Shown: positions 27,989 through 36,182 of the stretch, one piece after another
How positions within the stretch are numbered: the stretch's first letter is position 1
Layout of the letters: every line of letters begins with the position of its first letter
Assembly: GCA_040007095.1 (NCBI GenBank)
Contig: JBDTVS010000051.1
Coordinates: 16,234-80,233, forward strand
Length of the DNA stretch: 64,000 nucleotides
DNA from: JBDTVS01 sp040007095
GTDB lineage: Bacteria; Acidobacteriota; Vicinamibacteria; Vicinamibacterales; CAVVIG01
Direction of reading: 5' to 3'
Notes under the pieces: model-generated
Seen by the model: the letters and a program-made list of their open reading frames with translations, nothing else
Told to the model about the DNA's origin: nothing
Databases searched by the model: none
Position numbers and translations under genes: made by a program

Positions 27989-28354
27989 ATGCGATTTCTG
28001 GTCGTAGACGATTCAACCACCATGCGGCGCATCATCATCAACACCCTGAACAAAGTCGGGTACCAGAACTGCGCCGAGGCGGCCAACGGCAGGGAAGGCA
28101 TGGAGCGCCTCGCCGAGTCCGGCGCGGACATCGTGATCACGGATTGGAACATGCCGGAAATGAGCGGCATCGAGTTCATCCGGGCGATTCGGGCGAACGC
28201 CGCCACCAAGGACCTGCCGGTCCTGATGGTCACCACCAACGCGGCCAAAGACGACATCGTCGAGGCACTGCGGGCCGGCATCAACAGCTACGTCGTGAAG
28301 CCGTTCACGCCCGATACGATCAAGCACAAAATCGAAGCGATGCTCGCGCACTGA
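27989..28354 (+). CDS. cheY: Chemotaxis response regulator CheY
   Basis: This 121-residue receiver is closest in style to motor-binding CheY: MRFLVVDDSTTMRRIIINTL, acceptor Asp in DIVITDWNMPEMSGIEF, Thr in VLMVTTNAAKDD, and Lys in SYVVKPFTP. It is immediately followed by a cheX gene, so phosphatase and substrate may be co-transcribed. It is one of three single-domain CheY-like proteins in the flagellar block besides that at 24921. Confidence 0.93.
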   Translation: MRFLVVDDSTTMRRIIINTLNKVGYQNCAEAANGREGMERLAESGADIVITDWNMPEMSGIEFIRAIRANAATKDLPVLMVTTNAAKDDIVEALRAGINSYVVKPFTPDTIKHKIEAMLAH

Positions 28355-28382
28355 GCTGCGCATCGAGCGGAGAGCCTTAATC

Positions 28383-28859
28383 ATGAATCAGATTCCGACA
28401 GAGATGCTGTCCGTCCTCATCGAGTCGACCCAGGAAGTGTTCGAGATGATGGTCTTCCAACCACTGGGATCTCAGACCCCGATCGAGGGCGAGGCGCTCC
28501 GGCCGCGTTCGAACGTCGTCGGCACCGTGGCCTTCGCCGGCGAGCGCAGCGGTGTCGTGGCCTTCTACAGCACCACGGCAACGGCCCAGGCGATCACCGG
28601 CCTCATGCTGGGCATTCCGGCGGCCGACGTCAACGGCGAAATGCCGGATGCCATCGGCGAGATCACCAACATGATCGCGGGAACGTTTCGAACCAAAATG
28701 GCGGCCACGGGCTCCCGTTGGGCCATCTCCATCCCGACGGTGACGATTGGATCGGACTTCTACACGAAGTATGTGAGCGATGTGCGGCGCGTCCTCTGTC
28801 CCTTCACGATGAGTGAGGGCAACGAGATATTCGTGGAGCTCATTCTTACGCAGAACTGA
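28383..28859 (+). CDS. cheX: CheY-phosphate phosphatase CheX
   Basis: The 158-residue product shows the CheX phosphatase signature DAIGEITNMIAGTFRTKM followed about 20 residues later by a Pro (ISIPTV), and the family VVGTVAFAGERSGVVAFY strand. It starts 28 bases after cheY and is probably co-transcribed with it. It is the second CheX-type protein of the window and the more canonical one. Confidence 0.88.
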   Translation: MNQIPTEMLSVLIESTQEVFEMMVFQPLGSQTPIEGEALRPRSNVVGTVAFAGERSGVVAFYSTTATAQAITGLMLGIPAADVNGEMPDAIGEITNMIAGTFRTKMAATGSRWAISIPTVTIGSDFYTKYVSDVRRVLCPFTMSEGNEIFVELILTQN

Positions 28860-28900
28860 CCCGGAACACTCTCGATGACGGTCGAAAGGAGGCCGACTCG

Positions 28901-29320
28901 ATGACTGATACGAACTCGCGCCTGACGATTCTCATGGTCGACGACGAACCACCGGTGGTCAAAATCGTGACGCGAATGCTCGCGCCGATCGGCGGCGAGA
29001 TTCTGACCGCGACGTCCGGCGAGGAGGCGTTGAAGATTTATGGCACCCGGGGCCAGCCGATCGACTTGTTGTTGACCGACCTGCACATGCCGAACATGAA
29101 CGGTCGCGCGCTGGCGGCCGCCATCCGCAACCTCCAGCCCGGGCTGAAGGTGCTCTATCTGACTGGACGCTGCGACGAGCTGTTCGGAGCCGAGAACGAG
29201 CTCGAGGCGCACGAGGCGTTCGTCGAAAAACCGATGACGCCCGCGGGCATTTGCGAGGCGGTCTCTCTCCACATCTACGGCACACTCACGCCACCGAACG
29301 CGCCCGAATCACCCGCATAG
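28901..29320 (+). CDS. Single-domain response regulator
   Basis: The receiver protein has 139 residues: LTILMVDDEPPVVKIVTRML, acceptor Asp in LLLTDLHMPNMNG, Thr in VLYLTGRCDELF, and Lys in AFVEKPMTPAG. There is no output domain. A good GGAGG ribosome site precedes the ATG. It follows cheX by about 40 bases and is probably the last gene of the cheY-cheX unit. Its partner is unknown. Confidence 0.85.
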   Translation: MTDTNSRLTILMVDDEPPVVKIVTRMLAPIGGEILTATSGEEALKIYGTRGQPIDLLLTDLHMPNMNGRALAAAIRNLQPGLKVLYLTGRCDELFGAENELEAHEAFVEKPMTPAGICEAVSLHIYGTLTPPNAPESPA

Positions 29321-29329
29321 CAGGGGGCG

Positions 29330-29548
29330 GTGAGAGTCTGGCTGCATCCGGCGGGCGATGCATCCCCGGGGGGCTGCGTTGCTCCTCGCGCTGATACTCC
29401 CGGGTATTCTCGGTCGTCCGCCTTCGTTCGAGGCACAACCGTGAAGGGCGCGAACTACCGCGAGACCTCGCCGTAGCCTTGGCGGAGGCGGGTCGCGCCT
29501 TGTCCGCGGGGAGCCTCGCCCTTTCCGAGTACGACGCCAGACTTTCAC
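29330..29548. repeat. Inverted-repeat (MITE-like) element between flagellar and glycan blocks
   Basis: The ends are 13-base near-perfect inverted repeats: GTGAGAGTCTGGC at 29330-29342 and the complement of GTGAAAGTCTGGC at 29536-29548 (12 of 13 match). The interior, read on the minus strand, carries GAGAATACCCGGGAGTAT and GAGCAACGC followed by GGATGCATCG, a core shared with the elements at 49135 and 63946. No protein is encoded. It marks the border between the two blocks. Confidence 0.6.
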
Positions 29549-29568
29549 CAGGGACTGCAGGGCCTCGG

Positions 29569-29574
29569 TATAAT
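29569..29574 (+). promoter_or_regulatory. Possible -10 box (TATAAT) upstream of gmhA
   Basis: A perfect TATAAT occurs in very GC-rich DNA about 115 bases before the gmhA start, just outside the inverted-repeat element. No matching -35 was found at the usual distance. Confidence 0.35.
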
Positions 29575-29689
29575 CGCCTGCCGGCGGCGGCGGCGAGGCA
29601 TGGTCAACGCGGGGCGGGCCGGCTCGCGGATCGTCACGACGCCGGCTTCGAGCAAGGGCGGATGTGGCGTCTCGTGCCACGGAGCGCGG

Positions 29690-30295
29690 ATGAGCCTGAC
29701 TGACGACGAGCGCACCGCGGCCGCGTTGATCGACGCGACGCTGGCCGACACGATCGCGTGGCACGAACGCGCGCGGCATGCGGATCCGACGCCCATCCTG
29801 TCCGCCGCGGCGGTGACAATTGGCGCGCTCGAGGCCGGCGGCAAGCTGCTCGTGTTCGGCAACGGTGGGAGCGCCGCCGACGCCCAGCATGTCGCGGCGG
29901 AGCTGGTGGGCCGATTTCAGCGCGACCGCGCCGCAATCGCAGCCATCGCGCTGACGACCGATACCAGCATCCTGACCAGCGTCGGCAACGATCTCGGCTA
30001 CGAGCGCATCTTCGCGCGACAGATCGAGGCGCTCGGACGTGCCGGCGACGTAGCGCTGGCGATCAGCACGAGCGGCATGTCGTCGAACGTCGTGGCCGGA
30101 CTGACCGCGGCGCGCCGGCTTGGACTGCGCACCGTGGCGCTGACCGGATGCGACGGCGGCGACGTCGGCCGGGCGTCCGAAATCCACGTCAACGTGCCTG
30201 CCCAATCGACCGCGCGGGTGCAGGAAGTGCACCGGACGCTCCTGCACGTGATCTGCGATCTGATCGAACGCGCGCTGTCCGAGCGCAACCGCTAG
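29690..30295 (+). CDS. gmhA: Sedoheptulose 7-phosphate isomerase GmhA
   Basis: GmhA converts sedoheptulose 7-phosphate to D-glycero-D-manno-heptose 7-phosphate, the first step to nucleotide-activated heptoses. The 201-residue product (start 29690, MSLTDDERTAA) has the SIS-domain fold with LLVFGNGGSAADAQHVAAEL, LVGRFQRDR, ISTSGMSSNVV and the C-terminal EVHRTLLHVICDLIE, all family hallmarks. The frame is open 30 codons upstream, but those residues do not fit the family. An HddA-like kinase at 58581 and a split transketolase at 55110 suggest a complete feed into heptose synthesis. Confidence 0.93.
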   Translation: MSLTDDERTAAALIDATLADTIAWHERARHADPTPILSAAAVTIGALEAGGKLLVFGNGGSAADAQHVAAELVGRFQRDRAAIAAIALTTDTSILTSVGNDLGYERIFARQIEALGRAGDVALAISTSGMSSNVVAGLTAARRLGLRTVALTGCDGGDVGRASEIHVNVPAQSTARVQEVHRTLLHVICDLIERALSERNR

Positions 30296-30381
30296 ACCGT
30301 TTTTTTGGCGGTCGAGCGCTCGCGACTCGACAAGATTGGAATACGCAGGTGGCTCGTCTATCTCCGTTCGGATGTAGCGTC

Positions 30382-30409
30382 CTGTGCTCTTGGTGTGCTT
30401 TGTGGTTCC
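30382..30409 (+). repeat. Hairpin-family half-element (CTTTGTGG dialect)
   Basis: This single arm of 9-nt-like units (TGTGCTCTTGGTGTGCTTTGTGGTT) lies between gmhA and the Maf gene. It is nearly identical to the arm at 41470. The opposite arm is not clear here. Confidence 0.5.
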
Positions 30410-30537
30410 AATAGACTCGCGATGGTTCACAGACGAACGACGACACGCGGTTGGAAAGCGCAATAGGTCGTTTCGACCCGGTCGGACGACTGCGGTTCGG
30501 TCTGCGCCTCGGAACAACCGAGGTAGCATGTGCTGCG

Positions 30538-33264
30538 ATGCCAGCCGATCCTGCCGCCACACTCAGGGCCAATCTGGATGTGCTGTCGATCGAGACGCGC
30601 CAGGCGATCGAGTCGTCGCCGGATGACGGCTTCGTCCAGGTCGATTCGACAGCGGCTCACCTATCGGCTTCGGTTCAGACTCTGGATGGACGCCGGGTTC
30701 GCGTGCACAGTGGACGGGATCCGGTCGCCGAGGCCGACCGCTACGTCGACAGCGCGCTCTCAAAGGGCGTCACGCCGGTGGTGGTCGTCATCTGTCCCGG
30801 CCTTGGGTACGCGATCGAGGCCATCGAACGACGGGCGCCGGGAACCAGGGTCATCGCCATCGAACCGTTTCCGTCGATGGCACGGGCGATGCTGGCGCGG
30901 CGCGACTGGCGCGAGGAGTTGCTGAGCGGTCGCCTGACCTTGTTGCTCGGGCCCGAGTATCCCGGCGCGGCCGACGCGTGGAAGCTCCTCGATATTCGAA
31001 CACCGTCTACCGAAATCCTGGCGCACCCGGTCCTCGGCCGCGAGTTTCCGCAAGAGACCGCGCGCGCCCGGCTCGTCGCGGATCACATCCTGAAAGGCGC
31101 GCAGGCGAACGCCGACGCCCGCAGGAAATTCGCTGGACGTTATCTCCTCAACACGCTGAAGAACCTTCCCGGGCTGGTGGCGGAAGGCGACGTCGCCTCC
31201 CTCGTCGACCTGTTCCCCGGCGTGCCGGCGATCGTAGTGGCGGCCGGTCCCTCGCTCGACGACAACCTGCAGCATCTGCGAGCGATCGAAGACCGCGCGC
31301 TGATCGTCGCCGTCGATACGACGCTGCGTCCGCTGCGCGCGGCCGGGATCCGGCCGCCCGTGGTCGTCGCGGTGGATCCGAGCGAGCGCAACGGCAAGCA
31401 TCTCGTCGGCATCGCCGACAGCGCCGGCTCGTGGCTCGTCACCGAGGGAAGCGTCGACCCCGGCGTCCTTCCCGAGTTTACCGGTCGAGCCTTCGGCTTC
31501 CAGGTCAGCAATCACCATCCGTGGCCGTGGCTGCGCGCCCTCGGCTTCGAGCGGGGAACGCTTCGGGCGTGGGGCTCGGTCGTGACGTCGGCATTCGATC
31601 TGGCGTTTCAGATGGGATGCGACCCGATCGTGTTCGTCGGCACCGACCTCTCGTACACCGGCGGACTGCACTACTGCAAGAGCACGATCCACGAGGATGC
31701 ATCCGGCCGTTCGGCCACGGCCGAGTCGCGCGCCCAGGCCTTCGCCGCCTGGATGGAAGTGCATCAGCGCCCGACGTGCAAGGAGGCCGACATACACGGC
31801 GCCACGGTCGTCTCGACCCCCGACTTCGTGCAGTTTCGCAATTGGCTGGTTGCGCGGGCGCAGGCGATCCGGCCGCGGCGCGTGCTGAATGGCACGGGAG
31901 CCGGCATCTTGCTCGGCGAGGGGATCTCGCAGGTGGACCTCGCCTCGATGTCATTCCCCCAGCACGCTGGCGGCGCTGATGCGTTCCGCGCCCGGCTGAG
32001 CGCGGCCTGGAGCCGGTCGGCTGCAAACCGCGGAGCGTTCGCACAACAGTTCGAACGAGCGATGAAGAAAGCGGGCGGTGACGGCGTTCCGATGGACACG
32101 TGGCTGGCCTTCGCCGGCGACACGGCCTCGGCTGCTCAAATCGCCGGCGGCATCGACGCGGCCTGGCGATCCATCGGATTGACCTACAGGACGCCGCCGC
32201 TCATTACTGAACAGCCGGTCGGCACGTTCTGGATCCCCGGGTGGACAATCCGATTTGCGGCTGCCGCCACGGGATGGCCAGCACCTGCCGTCCAGTGGCA
32301 GGAGAGCCGCGATAGCGGATCGTCGTGGTCCGATATCGCCGGCGCCACCGCACCGACCTATGACCACACGATGACCACCGCTGACCTTGGCAATCAGTTT
32401 CGCGCGGTGTTCACCAACGCGTTTGGGACCGGCATCACCAGTGCGGCGGCCATCACGTTCTGGACCAGCGCCGTGGTCGCCGACTTCAACGGCGACGGCA
32501 AACCGGATGTGCTTTGGCACAGCACGATGACGGGCGCCAATGTGATCTGGTACATGGACGGCGTCACGCTCTCCGAATTGGGCATGGTGGAGTCGGTGGG
32601 CAATCTGGGCTGGCAATTGGTGGGCGCGGGCGACTTCGAGGGCGACGGCCAGCCCGATCTGTTGTGGCGTCACACAGAATGGGGAAGAAATATCGTCTGG
32701 TATATGGACGGCGTCGATCGCACGGGACACACGGATCTGGACGGGGAGACCGATCCGGCATGGGCGATCGTGGCCGTCTCCGACTTCAACGGCGACGGCA
32801 AACCCGACATCCTGTGGCGCAACGTGGCCACGGGAGCGAATCGTGTCTGGCATATGGACGGCGCGAGGCGCACGGGGGTCGCCCCCGTGGACTCCGAACA
32901 CGATCTGGAGTGGACCGTCGTGGGCACCGCCGACTTCAACGGCGACGGGCGGCCGGACATCCTCTGGCGTAACGTCGCCACGGGCGCCAACCGCGTCTGG
33001 CACATGGACGGCGTCACGCGGACTGGCGTGGCCGAATTGGATGCCGAGGTCGACACGACCTGGGCGGTTGCGGGTACGGGCGACTTCGACGGCGACGGCC
33101 AGCCCGACATCCTGTGGCACAACTCGGTGACGGGGGCCACGGTGGTTTGGTATATGGACGGGACGTCACGGACGCGGGTGGGCGTCCTCGGTGTGGTTGC
33201 CGAACCGATCTTGCTGGTCAGCGAACAGGAGCGAGAACGAATCAGGAAAACGAGAGGCTACTGA
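30538..33264 (+). CDS. Maf-type flagellin glycosyltransferase (DUF115) fused to Ig-like and FG-GAP repeats
   Basis: Maf (motility-associated factor, DUF115) proteins transfer nonulosonic acids to flagellin in the cytoplasm. The 908-residue product has an N-terminal Rossmann part (VVVVICPGLGYAIEAIE), then the DUF115 core at about residues 205-395 with VVAAGPSLDDNLQHL, DPSERNGKHLVGI and FVGTDLSYTGGLHYCKS. After about residue 550 comes an Ig-like domain (555-642; AVQWQESRDSGSSWSDI) and five FG-GAP/VCBS repeats (about 645-890) of exactly 50 residues, each with DFNGDGKPD-like calcium loops and WYMDG. Such repeats are normally exported; no signal peptide is present. The ATG at 30538 was chosen over a frame start 29 codons upstream. 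Confidence 0.88.
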   Translation: MPADPAATLRANLDVLSIETRQAIESSPDDGFVQVDSTAAHLSASVQTLDGRRVRVHSGRDPVAEADRYVDSALSKGVTPVVVVICPGLGYAIEAIERRAPGTRVIAIEPFPSMARAMLARRDWREELLSGRLTLLLGPEYPGAADAWKLLDIRTPSTEILAHPVLGREFPQETARARLVADHILKGAQANADARRKFAGRYLLNTLKNLPGLVAEGDVASLVDLFPGVPAIVVAAGPSLDDNLQHLRAIEDRALIVAVDTTLRPLRAAGIRPPVVVAVDPSERNGKHLVGIADSAGSWLVTEGSVDPGVLPEFTGRAFGFQVSNHHPWPWLRALGFERGTLRAWGSVVTSAFDLAFQMGCDPIVFVGTDLSYTGGLHYCKSTIHEDASGRSATAESRAQAFAAWMEVHQRPTCKEADIHGATVVSTPDFVQFRNWLVARAQAIRPRRVLNGTGAGILLGEGISQVDLASMSFPQHAGGADAFRARLSAAWSRSAANRGAFAQQFERAMKKAGGDGVPMDTWLAFAGDTASAAQIAGGIDAAWRSIGLTYRTPPLITEQPVGTFWIPGWTIRFAAAATGWPAPAVQWQESRDSGSSWSDIAGATAPTYDHTMTTADLGNQFRAVFTNAFGTGITSAAAITFWTSAVVADFNGDGKPDVLWHSTMTGANVIWYMDGVTLSELGMVESVGNLGWQLVGAGDFEGDGQPDLLWRHTEWGRNIVWYMDGVDRTGHTDLDGETDPAWAIVAVSDFNGDGKPDILWRNVATGANRVWHMDGARRTGVAPVDSEHDLEWTVVGTADFNGDGRPDILWRNVATGANRVWHMDGVTRTGVAELDAEVDTTWAVAGTGDFDGDGQPDILWHNSVTGATVVWYMDGTSRTRVGVLGVVAEPILLVSEQERERIRKTRGY
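32476..33225 (+). repeat. Five tandem 150-nt coding repeats (FG-GAP/VCBS)
   Basis: GACTTC(A/G)A/GAC-type starts occur at 32482, 32632, 32782, 32932 and 33082, an exact 150-nt period. Repeats 3 and 4 are almost identical over long stretches, which suggests recent duplication or conversion. They encode 50-residue beta-propeller blades with DxDGxxD calcium loops. Confidence 0.85.
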
Positions 33265-33546
33265 CCGCGATTATCTCCGGCCGCGACAACGGAACGGCCG
33301 CTGGTGGTCCGAGAAGACAGTCCACTGGTCGATCATTCTCGACAGGCCGTGATCGACGGCCCGAACACCTTCATCCGGCATCCGTTCGACGAAACTCCTT
33401 CGTGATGGATCATCCATCGGCCTTGAATTCGCGACGCTCTGGGATCTCGTCGGAGAACCCGACTCTCGACAGTGTGCTGATCAGGCTCGTCAAGTGGGCT
33501 TCCACGTCGGCTGGCGCTCCTCCCATGAGATATTCTGCTGGCAAGA
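33265..33546. other. Gap downstream of the Maf fusion gene
   Basis: This stretch holds only short frames in both directions. A plus-strand piece (DGPNTFIRHPFDETPS) looks protein-like but is interrupted. It may belong to the decayed gene that follows. No repeat or promoter was recognised. Confidence 0.3.
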
Positions 33547-33974
33547 ATGCCAACCAAGCACGCTGCGTCGCAGTTTGGCCATCAGCTTTTTTTCTTCAAT
33601 CCGAGCGCGACGGACATCACCGCCAGCACCGGCCCGGCATGTTTCCTGGTGTCCTCGTGGGGCTACGCCGGATCGATTTGGCTCACCGGCTCGCTGAATC
33701 TCCACGATTCAATCTGTGCCGCGGTCGGCACCGACAATCCTCTTGAGTGCTTTGCACAACGGCCGCTCCATCGGAGCTCGGCCTCCATCCAACGCGCCGC
33801 GGGACTGGCGCCTCGCGCAGCGGCTGAACCTGCCGAGGGTGTACTTCCCGTACGGCTACGACTTCTCCTTTGTCCCGAGGAGCGCCGCGGGAGAGGGCTC
33901 GTGGTTCTCAGAGATGATTTCCTGAAACGCATGACCGCGTTCTTGCGGCACTTCGTTCCCGCATCGGAGATTCG
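33547..33974 (+). pseudogene. Decayed sulfotransferase-like gene
   Basis: One plus frame reads HQLFFFNPSATD then CFLVSSWGYAGSIWLTGSLN with a P-loop-like start of a sulfotransferase-type protein, up to about 33745. A second frame then continues with ALHNGRSIGARPPSNAP and LNLPRVYFPYGYDFSFVP before a stop at 33925. No single frame carries both parts, and there is little room for the rest of a sulfotransferase. The upstream 33265-33546 also contains short protein-like pieces but no intact gene. I read the region as a degraded gene next to the intact NKWYS-like gene; sequencing error is an alternative. Confidence 0.42.
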
Positions 33975-34868
33975 ATGAGCCAGAGGTCTACGGTGTGGCA
34001 GCAGCGTCTGGCGCGGCCGGTGTGCCTCTACCAGATGGGCAAGGTCGGGTCGAATAGCCTGTTGTCCCTGCTGAGTCAGAAGCTGCCCGCTGGGACTCAG
34101 CTGATGTATTCGCACTATCTGGTCGAGGCGTTCCTGTTGGAAATGGAATCGTGGTTGGGCGACGATCGCTGGGACCCCGCGTGGCGCGGCAGCGTTGAAC
34201 AGACCATCGCCAACATGCGACAAGTCGGCCAGACCTTTGCGGCGTCGCCGTCGCGCCTGACGGTCGTCACTGCGGTCCGCGATCCGCTGGCCGTCGTTAT
34301 CTCGAGCTTTCTCCAGAACGTGGAAGGCTACGGTGGGGCGTTGGTGTGGGGATCGGAGACGACGGAGGCTGGTCGGATCGAGCTGCTGCTCGAGTTCTTG
34401 AAGACGCAGACAGAGCGGTGGGCTCTCGGAGAAACTGGCGGCGGCCTGGCGGGCACGGTCACACGGTTCCTCCTCGACTATCCCGCGGGTTGGTTCGATC
34501 GCGAGATGCACGCGTCGCTTGACGTTGACGTGTACTCTTATCCGTTTCCGCACGACCAGGGTTATCAGATCATCTCGACGGACCAGGCTGATGTCCTGAT
34601 CCTTCGTTACGAAGACTTCTCGACCGCGATCCTCCCAGCGCTACACGAGTTCCTCGGTCTGACCGATGTCGCGTTGGGCTTCCACAACCGATCGGAGGAC
34701 AAGCCCACGGCGCCGCTCGCGCGCGCGGTGCGCGAGCGGCTGCGCGTGGCGCCGGAAGTCGTGACTCGCATCTACTCGACCCGGCACGGCCGGCATTTCT
34801 ACACGCAGAGCGAGCGCGAGCAATTCGCCCGGCGATGGACGGGTGAGCCCGTTCGTCTGGCGTCATGA
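33975..34868 (+). CDS. NKWYS-like capsular polysaccharide/sulfotransferase-type protein
   Basis: The 297-residue product begins with a nucleotide-binding loop, CLYQMGKVGSNSLLSLLSQK, typical of a family annotated as putative capsular polysaccharide synthesis proteins related to sulfotransferases. Further motifs are VVTAVRDPLAVVISSFLQN (PAPS-type 3'-phosphate region) and VLILRYEDFSTAILPALHEF near 215. Substrate and donor are unknown; sulfotransfer to a surface glycan is the likely reading. It begins next to the decayed gene at 33547, perhaps its relative. Confidence 0.72.
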   Translation: MSQRSTVWQQRLARPVCLYQMGKVGSNSLLSLLSQKLPAGTQLMYSHYLVEAFLLEMESWLGDDRWDPAWRGSVEQTIANMRQVGQTFAASPSRLTVVTAVRDPLAVVISSFLQNVEGYGGALVWGSETTEAGRIELLLEFLKTQTERWALGETGGGLAGTVTRFLLDYPAGWFDREMHASLDVDVYSYPFPHDQGYQIISTDQADVLILRYEDFSTAILPALHEFLGLTDVALGFHNRSEDKPTAPLARAVRERLRVAPEVVTRIYSTRHGRHFYTQSEREQFARRWTGEPVRLAS

Positions 34869-34928
34869 CCGCCCCCGCGGGTTGAATCGATTGTCGTCAC
34901 CAGTGGCCTGTATCGGTTGAACAAGGAG

Positions 34929-34984
34929 CGGATTCCGGAGCGCGGCGCCCGGATGGCAAGGCGCGACGACCGAGAATACTTCCC
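34929..34984 (+). repeat. Truncated copy of the MITE-like family
   Basis: The sequence TTCCGGAGCGCGGCGCCCGG followed by GGCAAGGCGCGACGACCGAGAATAC matches the left half of the element at 63839-63940 (its 63864-63918). The right half is absent; the next gene's ATG follows immediately, so the element forms its leader. Confidence 0.55.
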
Positions 34985-36091
34985 ATGACTCAGACCTCGG
35001 CCTCCCTTCAGCGTTTGAGAGACGCCTTGCCGGCGATGCAGGCGCAACGCGATGCGCTTCCCGCCGATTCGGTGTTCCGTCCGTCGGCGATGTGGAAGGA
35101 CCTGGGAGACGCCTTCAACTTCATCTTCGACCTCTCCGACCATCATCTCCAGAACATCAGAATTCACACGAGCCTCATGACCGGCGTGGCCTGGTTCGCG
35201 AACTTCCAGAGCAATTCCTTCAAAAGCGACGAGGACAAGCTGTCGTATCCGATGATTCGTCAGTACCACGACCTGACGTGCGACATCCCCGAACGATTCT
35301 GGGCCAGCGAACCGAGCGTCACGTCCGTCACGGAAATGGTGGGCATTCGTTATAAGGGTCGGCTCATCACCGACGACCTGCTCCGGTACCAACGTTGTGT
35401 GTCCAACCTCCATTGGACCGGCGTCTACCGCTGGCTCGACGGGATGGCCGAACGACCCGTGATCGTCGAGTTGGGAGCAGGCTACGGCGGGCTCGCCCAC
35501 CAGATCGTCTCCTGCTTCGGACGGCCCTGCACCTATCTCATTTTCGACCTGCCGGAAATGCTGTACTGGTCCGCCGCATTTCTGATCGTCAACAACCCGG
35601 GGAAGCGGTTCCATATCGATGGCGGCAGCGATTCCAGCCACGCCTCGCTGGAGGACATCTGTGCGGAGAACGATTTTGTCTTTCTGCCCAGCTTCAAGTT
35701 CGACCGAATCCAGGAGCTTCAAGAGATGGCGCTCTTCGTCAACCTGATGTCGTTCCAGGAAATGAGCGATCGTCAGATCGAGATGTACCTGTCGTTGGCG
35801 GCCGAGCAGTTAAAGGGTCCGGTTTTCTCCGAGAACTTCAGCCGGCACCCGGCCAACCAGGAGCTCGCGCAGATGGTGGACGACCATCTCGCGCGCTGGT
35901 TCACGCTGACGCCCGACCCGGTGTTGCTGCACCACCGCTACCCGAACGCCAACGCGTTCGACAACCCCGACCAGAACCTCGTGTGGCAGCTCTTCCCGTA
36001 TGTCGGCACGCCGAAGTACTCTGCGGTGGCGTTGTCTCCGGTCGACACGATCGTCATTGCCGGCGCCGCGAACGAACGGATTCGACTGTAG
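34985..36091 (+). CDS. Putative sugar O-methyltransferase
   Basis: The 368-residue product resembles the family of putative sugar O-methyltransferases found in polysaccharide clusters. A SAM-binding motif is visible at about residue 158 (VIVELGAGYGGLAHQIV), followed by YLIFDLPEMLYWSAAFL and later FVNLMSFQEMSDRQIEMYL. The N-terminal 140 residues are a helical lid-like part. The ATG directly follows a truncated repeat element. The substrate is presumably a hexose or heptose of the surface glycan. Confidence 0.78.
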   Translation: MTQTSASLQRLRDALPAMQAQRDALPADSVFRPSAMWKDLGDAFNFIFDLSDHHLQNIRIHTSLMTGVAWFANFQSNSFKSDEDKLSYPMIRQYHDLTCDIPERFWASEPSVTSVTEMVGIRYKGRLITDDLLRYQRCVSNLHWTGVYRWLDGMAERPVIVELGAGYGGLAHQIVSCFGRPCTYLIFDLPEMLYWSAAFLIVNNPGKRFHIDGGSDSSHASLEDICAENDFVFLPSFKFDRIQELQEMALFVNLMSFQEMSDRQIEMYLSLAAEQLKGPVFSENFSRHPANQELAQMVDDHLARWFTLTPDPVLLHHRYPNANAFDNPDQNLVWQLFPYVGTPKYSAVALSPVDTIVIAGAANERIRL

Positions 36092-36134
36092 TGGCCTGTT
36101 CTACTGGTGCGGCGGGGCCAAATGCACCTGGCGC

Positions 36135-36160
36135 CTTCGTCACTTCGTGCTTTCGTGGTT
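36135..36160 (+). repeat. Hairpin-family half-element (CTTCGTGG dialect)
   Basis: An arm of 8-9 nt units (CTTCGTCACTTCGTGCTTTCGTGG) is followed by TTAC. It lies in the 90-base gap before the next gene. The complementary arm is not seen. Confidence 0.45.
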
Positions 36161-36182
36161 ACGCTTTGGAAATGACGAAGAC

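Noticed and set aside
30300..30320. T-run with short GACCG/CGGTC arms after gmhA considered as a terminator
   Set aside because: Arms are only five bases and the T-run is inside the loop, not after the stem.
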